Below, one piece after another: positions 18,013 through 25,459 of a stretch of DNA of 64,000 bases. The stretch's first letter is position 1, and every line of letters starts with the position of its first letter. Below the pieces are notes generated by a model. The model did not search any database. It was not told where the DNA came from and saw nothing but the letters and a program-made list of their open reading frames with translations. The position numbers were made by a program, and so were the translations under genes. Source of the DNA: Desulfosudis oleivorans. GTDB taxonomy: Bacteria > Desulfobacterota > Desulfobacteria > Desulfobacterales > SURF-7. The DNA lies in the NCBI GenBank assembly GCA_020723325.1, contig DYJD01000012.1, positions 139,757 through 203,756 on the forward strand. Direction: 5' to 3'.

Positions 18013-19425
18013 ATGAAAAAGGTCTGTTTGTTCCTGTTGTTTTCAGCCCTGTTGGTCAACTCCGCATCGGCCGGCAATGTGGACACCTACGGCATCGGTG
18101 CCAAAGCCACATCCTTGGGCGGCGCCTTTGCGGCCCAGGCCGACAATGTCTATGCCATTCATTACAATCCCGCCGGATTGACCCAGTTGAAAACAGTGGC
18201 AGTCTCCGCAGGCATAACCGCCCTGGACCCAAAGCTGAACGCAAAAGCATATACCGTGGAATCCAATTCCATGTTGGGCACCTCCCAATTAGGTCCTGCC
18301 AACATCGCTGATGACACCTCCATCTGCTATGACCCCCATTTCGGACTGGCCGTGCCCTTTGCCGGGAAATTCGCTGTAGGCCTAGGACTATATGCACCTT
18401 TCGGGTTCAAGCTGGAATGGCCCCAGGACCCTGCCCGAAACCCTGCAGCCCATGACTCCTATGACGCCTGGTATGCCCGGATAGCAGTCACCCCCACCCT
18501 GGCTTATCGGGTCAATGATAAATTATCCCTCGGCCTGGGCTTGGTGTTGGGCCAGTCAGCCTCCGGGGCCAAAAACAAACTATCCCAGGCCAACGCCAAC
18601 CTGCTGGCAGCCGGAATCGGCCAGCAGTTGACTTTGATGGGCGCGCCGCCGGCATATATAGCAGGGATCATGCAAGCCGCCCAATCCCTGGCAAACGGCA
18701 CCATCGATGCGGATCTAAAAGATGATTTCAACTATTCCGTTAACTTGGGCCTGATGTATCGACCTGTTCAACCCTTGACCATCGGGTTGACTTACCGCAG
18801 CAAAGCCAGCACCGATCTCGAAGGGGATGTCCAGTACAAAGGCAGTGCCGCTCAAATGACAGCCCTTGATCAGCTTAAAATATTCGGATTGAACGGCAAA
18901 GCCCAAGGAACCGTCAAGGACCTGGACGCCCCGGATCAACTCCAGCTCGGGGTACGCTACCAGTTGCATGAAAAGGTCTCCATAGAGATGGATCTGGTCT
19001 GGACCAACTGGAGTATTGTGGAACACGAAACCACCAATTTTAACAACCCCCTGCTGGGCCAAAGCCATATTGAAAAAAAGCGCGACTGGCATGATACCAA
19101 TCAGCTCCGCATGGGACTGGAATGGCAGGCTACCGATATTCTCGCCCTGCGCTGCGGCTATTTCTACGATCCCACACCGGTGCCGGATACCACTTTCGAC
19201 ACCTTGTGGGCGGATGCGGACAAAAAAACCTATTCCCTGGGCGCCGGCCTGAATCTCAAAAACTGGACCATCGACACTGCGGTTCAATATACGATCTCGG
19301 AAAAGGACCGCTACATAGGCGGTGAAAGCGAAACCCTGAACGCTTCCTATGCCGGTTCCAAAACCAGCCTGAATGCCGGCGGCTGCATCTGGGGTTACAG
19401 CCTGACCGTGGGATATCAATTTTAG
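18013..19425 (+). CDS. FadL/OmpP1-type outer membrane transport protein
   Basis: A 470-residue protein with a Sec signal (residues 1-20, cleavage after SASA). The mature start GNVDTYGIGAKATSLGGAFA and the following NVYAIHYNPAGL are the family hallmark of the FadL/OmpP1/TodX plug. A run of alternating strands follows and the protein ends in the aromatic YQF expected of a barrel. These 14-strand porins admit hydrophobic molecules such as fatty acids or aromatic hydrocarbons; the substrate here is unknown. AAGGAGG precedes the ATG. Only 9 bases separate the stop from the kinase gene, so the two should share an mRNA. Confidence 0.92.
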   Translation: MKKVCLFLLFSALLVNSASAGNVDTYGIGAKATSLGGAFAAQADNVYAIHYNPAGLTQLKTVAVSAGITALDPKLNAKAYTVESNSMLGTSQLGPANIADDTSICYDPHFGLAVPFAGKFAVGLGLYAPFGFKLEWPQDPARNPAAHDSYDAWYARIAVTPTLAYRVNDKLSLGLGLVLGQSASGAKNKLSQANANLLAAGIGQQLTLMGAPPAYIAGIMQAAQSLANGTIDADLKDDFNYSVNLGLMYRPVQPLTIGLTYRSKASTDLEGDVQYKGSAAQMTALDQLKIFGLNGKAQGTVKDLDAPDQLQLGVRYQLHEKVSIEMDLVWTNWSIVEHETTNFNNPLLGQSHIEKKRDWHDTNQLRMGLEWQATDILALRCGYFYDPTPVPDTTFDTLWADADKKTYSLGAGLNLKNWTIDTAVQYTISEKDRYIGGESETLNASYAGSKTSLNAGGCIWGYSLTVGYQF

Positions 19426-19434
19426 ATCTTTAGC

Positions 19435-20727
19435 ATGGAAACCTCTCTACCCTTGAAAACCATCGGCCGTTACGAGCTCGTTTCCGTCCTGGGAAAGGGG
19501 GGATGTGGAACGGTTTACAAGGCCTTTGATCCGGTGCTGGAACGCCATGTGGCCTTGAAAGTGATCAGACCCGCGGATATGGGTTTAAAAGGCACCCTTG
19601 ATGACCAACGCAGCCAATGCCTGAATGAAGCACGCTTATCCGCGCGCTTCATTCATCCCAACATTGCCGTCACCCACGACGCGGGTTTTGAGAACGACCT
19701 GGTCTTCATGGCCATGGAATGCATCGACGGCGAAGGGCTGAACACCCGCCTGCAACCGGATGGTTTGCTGCCGCGCCTGCAAGTACTAGAAATCCTCTAC
19801 GGCATTTGTTTCGCCCTGGAATATATCCATAGCCAAGGTTATGCCCACCTGGACATCAAGCCGTCCAACATCATGATCACCAACCAGGGTGAAGCCAAAC
19901 TCATGGATTTCGGCATCGCCCGTCTGCTGCAGGAAGGTGATAGAAGCAAACCCTCCCTTTCCGGATCACTGCATTATATGTCGCCGGAGCAAACCAACCC
20001 CGGCTCGGACTTATCCTGCGCCTCGGATATTTTCTCCCTAGGGGTGGTGGCCTATCAAGTCTTGTCCGGCCGCAAACCCTTTGAAGGCGACGATGCCTTT
20101 CAGATCCTGTATCAAATCCTCCATCATGACCCGCCGGGATTGCACGTTCATAAACCGGAAATCCCGGCGGATCTGGATGCGGTGATCCAAAAGGCCATCC
20201 GTAAAAATCCCGACGAGCGCCATGCCTCTGCCAAAGCCTTTGCCGAAGCGCTTCTGCCGTTTATCAAGGGTAAAGATTCCGTCCATATTGACAAACAAGC
20301 CCGGAAAAAAATCGACTACATGAAACGCCTGATCTTGTTCCGGCATTTTGAGCTCAAGGATCTGGAAGAACTTCTGCGCATTTCCTCCTGGAGTCTTTAC
20401 CCGCAACAAGCCTGGATCACCGGAGAAGGGGAAAACGACCGCAACATCTATATTCTGATCCTGGGAAAGGCCGCTATCCATCTGGATAGGGAAATAAAAA
20501 TACTGAAACCCGGTGACTGCTTCGGTGAATCGGCTTTGATCAACAACATGCCCCGCAAGGCCCGATTAAAAGCCGAAACCGATTGCGTGGTGATGGCCAT
20601 GAACGCCAATATACTGAATCAAGCTGATGCCGGCATTCAGGCCAAATTTCTGCGAGAGTTTTTTATAAACAAAACCATCCAGTTGGTTGAGGCCAATCTG
20701 AAGCTGATTCAATGCGGACTGAGATAG
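19435..20727 (+). CDS. Serine/threonine protein kinase with C-terminal cyclic-nucleotide-binding domain
   Basis: A 430-residue protein with no membrane segment. Residues about 12-275 are a Hanks kinase: glycine loop LGKGGCGTVYKAFD, Lys42 in VALKV, probable helix-C Glu65, catalytic Asp140 in HLDIKPSN, Asp158 in DFG, and SPEQ. The catalytic loop has HLD rather than HRD, so activation-loop control may differ. Residues about 295-425 match a cNMP-binding fold, with the phosphate cassette PGDCFGESALINN...PRKARL keeping Glu and Arg. Kinase plus cNMP domain on one chain recalls eukaryotic protein kinase G, but in reverse order. It follows the FadL-type gene by 9 bases and overlaps or abuts an HD-domain gene. 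Ligand and target are unknown. Confidence 0.9.
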   Translation: METSLPLKTIGRYELVSVLGKGGCGTVYKAFDPVLERHVALKVIRPADMGLKGTLDDQRSQCLNEARLSARFIHPNIAVTHDAGFENDLVFMAMECIDGEGLNTRLQPDGLLPRLQVLEILYGICFALEYIHSQGYAHLDIKPSNIMITNQGEAKLMDFGIARLLQEGDRSKPSLSGSLHYMSPEQTNPGSDLSCASDIFSLGVVAYQVLSGRKPFEGDDAFQILYQILHHDPPGLHVHKPEIPADLDAVIQKAIRKNPDERHASAKAFAEALLPFIKGKDSVHIDKQARKKIDYMKRLILFRHFELKDLEELLRISSWSLYPQQAWITGEGENDRNIYILILGKAAIHLDREIKILKPGDCFGESALINNMPRKARLKAETDCVVMAMNANILNQADAGIQAKFLREFFINKTIQLVEANLKLIQCGLR

Positions 20728-20777
20728 ACCTGGGAATAGTACTTGTCTCCGCAAACACCCCATGTTATTTTTACAGT

Positions 20778-21575
20778 ATGAATGAAATCTACAAACGCAT
20801 CCGTGAACGCGCCCGCAAGATCGTCGCCCGTTTTCCGACCCAGGAATTTTATACGGATTTTCAGCCGGCGGTGGACCAGTCCCAACGCTTTTTTCAAACC
20901 AATCCGATTGTGAGTAAAGTCCATGCCTTTGTGGCTGCCAGTATCGGCGAAAATCTGGGGCACGGCCTGGACCATGCCGTCAAAGTGACCCTTGACGCCG
21001 GCACCCTCATGTTCATCGAGGGCCGGCAAAACGGCTATTCAGAACCGTATGTTCAACGCCGTGTATTGCTCGCCCAGTGCGCGGGCCTGTTGCATGATAT
21101 CCTGCGCTCCCAGCAATCCCACGCGGAAAAAGGCGCCCGGTTTGCCAAGGAAACCTTGGAGAGCTATGCCTGCTTTGAGGCCGAGGAAATTACCGATGTC
21201 GCCAACGCCATCAGCAATCACGAAGCGTTTAAAACCCTGGTGGAAATCAAAACCCCCCAGGGAGCCTTGGTATCCGATTGTTTATATGACGCCGACAAAT
21301 TCCGCTGGGGCCCGGACAATTTCACCCATACGGTCTGGGACATGCTGATGATCTCCCAAACCCCTATTCAAACCTTTTTCAGTCTGTATCCCAAAGGCAT
21401 TAAAAGCCTCGCAAAAATCAAGGAAACTTTTCGAACCAAAACCGGGAAGATATACGGCCCCAAATTCATTGATACTGGATTATCCATCGGCGCGGAGCTG
21501 TATGAAGTCATTCGTACGGAGTTTGCGGAATATATGCCGGCAGCATCTGTAGAGACCGAAAGGCAGGAGGCATAG
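20778..21575 (+). CDS. HD-domain phosphohydrolase-like protein
   Basis: A 265-residue protein if ATG 20778 is used; a start at 20712 inside the kinase gene would add 22 residues. Neither start has a clear ribosome binding site. The metal-binding pattern is visible: GHGLDH (residues 61-66), LLHD (104-107), ISNHE and YDADK, in the order expected for the HD superfamily. These enzymes hydrolyse phosphate esters of nucleotides, including cyclic ones. Because it follows a kinase with a cyclic-nucleotide sensor, it could lower the signal, but that is speculation. It is the last gene of the FadL-kinase set. Confidence 0.75.
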   Translation: MNEIYKRIRERARKIVARFPTQEFYTDFQPAVDQSQRFFQTNPIVSKVHAFVAASIGENLGHGLDHAVKVTLDAGTLMFIEGRQNGYSEPYVQRRVLLAQCAGLLHDILRSQQSHAEKGARFAKETLESYACFEAEEITDVANAISNHEAFKTLVEIKTPQGALVSDCLYDADKFRWGPDNFTHTVWDMLMISQTPIQTFFSLYPKGIKSLAKIKETFRTKTGKIYGPKFIDTGLSIGAELYEVIRTEFAEYMPAASVETERQEA

Positions 21576-21599
21576 AGCAATATTTGTAGAACCCCCCAA

Positions 21600-21706
21600 A
21601 AAACAATTTCGAAATCCGAAATCCGAAACAAATTCAAAATTTTAATTTTAAAATAACCAAAACAAATGCCGGTTGTTCAGCGTTTAAACTGTTTGCCAAT
21701 GCTATT
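21600..21706 (-). repeat. AT-rich dispersed repeat, copy 2 (long form, inverted)
   Basis: Read on the minus strand this stretch runs GCATTGGCAAA...GAACAACCGGC...TTGTTTTGGTTATT...AATTTTGAATTTGTTTCGG. It matches 29370-29490 over about 100 bases with small gaps. It lies in the 301-base gap between the HD gene and alr. Confidence 0.7.
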
Positions 21707-21735
21707 TAATGGTTTTGGTCAATGTTTCGTCCGTT

Positions 21736-21765
21736 TCATGGCTGGAAGCCCGCTCCCACGAAAGA
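21736..21765 (-). repeat. REP-like element, second copy
   Basis: On the minus strand CGTGGGAGCGGGCTTCCAGC matches the core of the element at 17653-17672 (TGTGGGAGCGGCTTCCAGC) with one inserted G. It has the hairpin GGCT-TCC-AGCC but no long outer arms. Confidence 0.65.
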
Positions 21766-21789
21766 GGATGGCCGATAATGATGATTAAG

Positions 21790-21857
21790 GCTTGTTTAAT
21801 TTGAATTTTAGTAATTCGAATTTGTTTCGAATTTCGATATTCGAATTTCGATATTAT
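21790..21857 (+). repeat. AT-rich dispersed repeat, copy 3
   Basis: It contains TAATTCGAATTTGTTTCGAA followed by TTTCGATATTCGAATTTCGA, nearly the same as copy 1. It ends about 20 bases before the alr stop codon. Confidence 0.75.
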
Positions 21858-21876
21858 AAGCTATTTTACATAGTGC

Positions 21877-23058
21877 TTATGCCCGTATATAAACCCGCGG
21901 CACTCGTTTCGAAATCCCGGTGACCACCTCATAGTTGATGGTGCCCAGCATGGCCGCGACTTCGTCCGCACCGATAAAGGCATCTCCCTGGCTTCCGAAA
22001 ATGACGACTTCATCACCCGGTGCCACATCCGGGATATCGCCCACATCCAGCATGGTGAGGTCCATACATACCCTCCCGGCAATGGGGGCCCGCCTTCCGT
22101 GCACCAGCATATGCCCGCGGGAGGAAAGCCCGCGATTCAATCCATCCGCATAACCCACCGCCACTGTAGCAATGGTGGTGGCTTGGGTCGCCTGATAATC
22201 ACCCCCGTAGCTCACCCGAAAACCGGCCGGCACGTTTTTAGTCTGGATTATGCGGGATGCAAAACGCATGGCCGGTAAAAGAGTTATTTTTTTTTGATCC
22301 ACTTGTGCGGATGGATACAAGCCGTACAAGGAGATCCCGGCCCGTACCATGTCCAGATGGGTTTCCGGCAGATCGATGATGGCTGCACTGTTGGCCGCAT
22401 GCTGAACCGGAAATTCAATCGAACGGCTGCGCAAGCGTTGAATCAATGTCAAAAAGCTCTCCAACTGCCCCAGGCTGTTGGTCTTGTCAGCCTCGTCGGC
22501 TGCGGCAAAATGGGTATAAATCCCTTCCAGTTCCAGATGCGGCAACCGGGTAATGGCTTCAATGGCTTTGAGAGTGCCCGCACCGGATATCTCCGAATCT
22601 GCTTCAGCCAGGGGAGTGCTTCCCCAAAATCCCAGACGCCCCATGCCGGTATCGATTTTCAGATGGATCTTCAGCTTGCCGCCCCTTTGGCCGGCAGCTT
22701 GATTATAGGCCTCCGCCATGGAAGAATCAAAAACCGTCTGGGTGAGATCATATTGAATCAACATGTCGGCTGCTGCCGGCGAAGTATGCCCGAAAATCAG
22801 GAGCGGAGCAGAAAGGCCGTTTTCCCTGAGTATGACCGCCTCCTGAATTCTGGCAACCCCCAAGGTATCGGCGCCGTTTTCCAGGGCGCATCTCCCCACA
22901 GCCACGGCACCATGGCCATAGGCATCCGCCTTGATCACCGCCATCACACGCGCCTTTGGCCGCGTAATCCGGCGCAGCTCTTGAATATTTAAAGCAATTC
23001 TCTTCAGATCGATTTCTGCAACAGCATCTGAGAAATACAAAAGTGTACCTCGCCGCAC
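21877..23058 (-). CDS. alr: Alanine racemase
   Basis: A 393-residue PLP enzyme that makes D-alanine for peptidoglycan in the cytoplasm. The PLP lysine is Lys43 in AVIKADAYGHG, the family signature. The opposite catalytic base is Tyr284 in VSYGGDY, and the C-terminal domain holds RVCMDLTMLDVGD and YEVVTGISKRVPRVY. Length is slightly above the common 360-380. It is a single gene, diverging from the PEP-CTERM gene, and its downstream side carries dispersed repeats. No sign of decay. Confidence 0.97.
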   Translation of the reverse strand: MRRGTLLYFSDAVAEIDLKRIALNIQELRRITRPKARVMAVIKADAYGHGAVAVGRCALENGADTLGVARIQEAVILRENGLSAPLLIFGHTSPAAADMLIQYDLTQTVFDSSMAEAYNQAAGQRGGKLKIHLKIDTGMGRLGFWGSTPLAEADSEISGAGTLKAIEAITRLPHLELEGIYTHFAAADEADKTNSLGQLESFLTLIQRLRSRSIEFPVQHAANSAAIIDLPETHLDMVRAGISLYGLYPSAQVDQKKITLLPAMRFASRIIQTKNVPAGFRVSYGGDYQATQATTIATVAVGYADGLNRGLSSRGHMLVHGRRAPIAGRVCMDLTMLDVGDIPDVAPGDEVVIFGSQGDAFIGADEVAAMLGTINYEVVTGISKRVPRVYIRA

Positions 23059-23157
23059 CTCAATTTAAATTTGGTTTTTGGATCAAGCAAATCGGCCTTC
23101 ATCCGACTTGGAAACCATATCAAACAAGCCCCATGATCTCAATCTGTTTCAAGCTCT

Positions 23158-23194
23158 TGACAATTTTTGTCATAAAAAATGACAATCCTTGTCA
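23158..23194 (+). promoter_or_regulatory. Two helically phased TGACA-N5-TGTCA dyads (probable enhancer sites)
   Basis: TGACA-ATTTT-TGTCA spans 23158-23172 and TGACA-ATCCT-TGTCA spans 23180-23194. Their centres are 22 bases apart, two helical turns. They lie about 75-110 bases upstream of the sigma-54 promoter, where activator dimers of the NtrC class usually bind. Confidence 0.65.
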
Positions 23195-23265
23195 TCGGCC
23201 GGGCCACGGCCGCCCCACCCCATCGGCAAAGAGCTGAAAATTCAATGTTTTTTATCTTGGCCGCC

Positions 23266-23281
23266 TGGCATGCTTGTTGCT
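23266..23281 (+). promoter_or_regulatory. Sigma-54 (-24/-12) promoter of the PEP-CTERM gene
   Basis: TGGCATGCTTGTTGCT fits the RpoN consensus TGGCAYRNNNNTTGCW at every defined position. It lies 70 bases before the ATG at 23352. Confidence 0.8.
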
Positions 23282-23351
23282 AAAAATTATGGCGTACAAT
23301 GATGACCAGATCCTGCTGAGGATCCAAACAAATAAATTGAAGGAGCAAATT

Positions 23352-23852
23352 ATGAAACGCACCCAGAAAAAAATCTACCTGCTGAGCTTAGCAATTCTGA
23401 TTTTCTTTGCACCTGCCACTGCTTCGGCAGCACCTTTCTGGATTAGTTTCTGGAATGAATTCCAAACGGACAATGTCCATTTATTCATTATCGATGACAC
23501 CGTCACTTTTCGGAATGTGGATGAAGCCCGTTTATCGCCATCATGGAGTGTGGATACGTTCGAATCCACCCACTTGGCTTTCAGCGGCAACACCCTGAAT
23601 CCAAATGCTGGTCGTTTTCGGATTCAATTCTCCGACAACCGGGACGCCTTTATCATGGAATGGGCCGAAGTACTGAACGGAGTAATCCAAGCGGGTCATA
23701 GCGGGACACTGACATTCAACAACCAAGGTCAAGTTGTTGGTTCCTCGTACGGTCCGATCACTTCCATGGTACCGATCCCGGAAAGCATCTGGCTGTTCGC
23801 TTCCGCCTTGATTTGTTTTGTCGGCATCCGGCGCAAAGCCCTCATAAGCTGA
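23352..23852 (+). CDS. PEP-CTERM (VPxPxS variant) exported protein
   Basis: A 166-residue protein. ATG 23352 is chosen because AGGAG lies 6 bases upstream. Residues 1-26 are a Sec signal (cleavage after TASA). The C-terminus has the tripartite PEP-CTERM layout: motif VPIPES at about residue 140, a hydrophobic helix (IWLFASALICFVGI) and a short basic tail (RRK). Such tails are recognised by an exosortase. The body between has no fold I recognise. No exosortase gene is in the window. Its sigma-54 promoter and phased dyads fit the known PrsK/PrsR-RpoN control of PEP-CTERM genes, which is an inference here. Confidence 0.82.
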   Translation: MKRTQKKIYLLSLAILIFFAPATASAAPFWISFWNEFQTDNVHLFIIDDTVTFRNVDEARLSPSWSVDTFESTHLAFSGNTLNPNAGRFRIQFSDNRDAFIMEWAEVLNGVIQAGHSGTLTFNNQGQVVGSSYGPITSMVPIPESIWLFASALICFVGIRRKALIS

Positions 23853-23877
23853 CCCTCCTCTTCATCAGCTTTGAAAA

Positions 23878-23917
23878 GCAGGCAGGCCGCTTTAGCGCGC
23901 CCTGCCTGCTGCCATTT
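23878..23917 (+). terminator. Hairpin terminator after the PEP-CTERM gene
   Basis: GCAGGCAGG (23878-23886) pairs perfectly with CCTGCCTGC (23901-23909); TGCCATTTTA follows. The T run is short and interrupted. Confidence 0.6.
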
Positions 23918-23990
23918 TATGGGGTTATAGCTTTCATAAAAGCATGGTATATGTCAGGCTTTGGCCAACCTTTTCTGCTGCCAAGACTGT

Positions 23991-24050
23991 TTTATTTTAA
24001 TTTTGGTAATTCTTATTTGTTTCGTATTTCGATATTCGAATTTCGGATTT
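23991..24050 (+). repeat. AT-rich dispersed repeat, copy 4
   Basis: It contains TTTTAATTTTGGTAATTC, then ATTTGTTTCGTATTTCGATA and TTCGAATTTCGG. It lies downstream of the DUF1778 gene in the place where a toxin gene would be expected. Confidence 0.75.
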
Positions 24051-24108
24051 TCCCACCCGGCCCAAATGATGATCAAGGCCTAATTTTTAAAAAGCCAAAT
24101 TGTTACGA

Positions 24109-24366
24109 TTAGCTGGCATTGACATATTGTCTATATGCTTCCTGCAATGCCCTGTTCGGCTTAGGCGGTCTTACCAATGCATTGTAAAAAACATCCCAAT
24201 CTGCATCGGATAAAATGATTTTCTCATGATCATTAATTAATTCCTCTGCAGCGGCAAGTGACCGACTTACAACAAACTCACTTAGGATTTTGCGTGAATG
24301 CTGTGCCGCCCGTTCAATTTTTTTTACATCTGGATCAATACGGATTTGGATTCGAGCTTTTTTCAT
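24109..24366 (-). CDS. Orphan DUF1778 (TacA-like) antitoxin
   Basis: An 85-residue protein. The first 25 residues (KKARIQIRIDPDVKKIERAA) fit a ribbon-helix-helix DNA-binding start. The C-terminal part (ILSDADWDVFYNAL, PPKPNRALQEAY) is the toxin-wrapping segment typical of DUF1778. In TacAT systems a GNAT acetyltransferase toxin gene normally overlaps or follows the antitoxin. Here the following 250 bases hold only a dispersed repeat, so this copy is solitary. A perfect 21-bp inverted repeat lies 50 bases upstream of its start. It may now regulate other loci or be a remnant. Confidence 0.82.
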   Translation of the reverse strand: MKKARIQIRIDPDVKKIERAAQHSRKILSEFVVSRSLAAAEELINDHEKIILSDADWDVFYNALVRPPKPNRALQEAYRQYVNAS

Positions 24367-24416
24367 GGCATTGCTTGCTATGGTTATTTGGGATCAACTC
24401 TTTTATCAAAATAGTC

Positions 24417-24472
24417 GAGGGTTGCCGGTTTTGATAACCTTTTCGAGGCCTTTATCAAAACCGGCAACCCTC
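24417..24472. repeat. Perfect 21-bp inverted repeat upstream of the DUF1778 gene
   Basis: Arms 24417-24437 and 24452-24472 (GAGGGTTGCCGGTTTTGATA plus A, and its exact complement) flank a 14-base loop. The T-rich TCTTTTCTTTTATT follows on the plus strand. It could be a terminator, an operator or the end of a small mobile element. Confidence 0.85.
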
Positions 24473-24532
24473 TCTTTTCTTTTATTGGGGCAACACCCTG
24501 TAATCACATGGGTAGGATGCTGAGTTCACCAA

Positions 24533-25312
24533 TCAAAGGAAACGCCATTTCAACATAAAGGCAATGGTGTGACCACCCACGTCCAGCTTGCTGGGCGAAA
24601 ACCTTACCGAGTTGCCATTCGTGGCGCGATCCGCATTCACTTTTCTGGCAATATCCTCGTCAAAGTCATCAAAACTTGCATAGGTATATCTGTATTCCAG
24701 ACCGATGCTGAGGGGCCAGTCATACAGGCCGTCTCTGGCCGGTTCCTTATAGACAAAATACTCCATCCCTATCAGGCCGTGCACACCCCAAGTGACCTCG
24801 GATATATCTTCGTCGTATTCTTTAAGGATCGCAACCCCCACTTGCCCTGGGACTCCGATTCCTCCCGGATAGGCGGCATATTCTATTTTCCCACGGCTGT
24901 TAACAATGTCAGGACCGGCACCGACAAACAAGATCATGGAATTATTCAGACGGTGATTGTATTTCAGACTGGGGGAAAAGGCAAAATTCATGAGGTCCAC
25001 CTCGGAGGATCTGCTGATGGAATTCACATAATCCCTTTTTTCCTTCATCTGGGTATAGCACACGGCCAGTTCCAGACCGAGCTTTTGCCCCAGTTTGTGC
25101 TCATACGCAAGCTGGACCGGATAAAATCCTATATCCGGTGAAAGGTCCCAGTAATCCGTCATGTCACTTTTCGGAAATATGTGAGTGCCGAATTTCAGGG
25201 CCACACTGCCCTTTTTTTCAAAATGGCCGGTATATTCCTCTTCTGCCCATGCTACTCCCGCTAATAGCAACAGCGCGACGATAATCGCAACACTCATCTT
25301 CCTGCGTTCCAT
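24533..25312 (-). CDS. Outer membrane beta-barrel protein
   Basis: A 259-residue protein. ATG 25312 is preferred over 25324 because GGAGG lies 5 bases upstream of it. Residues 1-23 are a Sec signal (cleavage after AWA). The rest alternates polar and hydrophobic residues in strands of 8-12 residues, with turns of Gly/Asp/Asn, and ends in WRFL with the terminal aromatic expected of barrels handled by BAM. It resembles small OmpA/OmpW-like barrels of 8 strands. No catalytic motif is seen. It is probably not linked to the lipoprotein gene 147 bp upstream, though both lie on the minus strand. Confidence 0.75.
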   Translation of the reverse strand: MERRKMSVAIIVALLLLAGVAWAEEEYTGHFEKKGSVALKFGTHIFPKSDMTDYWDLSPDIGFYPVQLAYEHKLGQKLGLELAVCYTQMKEKRDYVNSISRSSEVDLMNFAFSPSLKYNHRLNNSMILFVGAGPDIVNSRGKIEYAAYPGGIGVPGQVGVAILKEYDEDISEVTWGVHGLIGMEYFVYKEPARDGLYDWPLSIGLEYRYTYASFDDFDEDIARKVNADRATNGNSVRFSPSKLDVGGHTIAFMLKWRFL

Positions 25313-25459
25313 GGCATCCTCCATATCCCTACTATTTCAGCACTGCAATTCAGCTTTCCTGTGATTGCCTTTGGTTTTAATTAAATTGTAATTTATAAAC
25401 TTATTTAAATTCGATAAATTTGAAACGCGACTAAAAGATATTTGAACAACTCAAAATTT

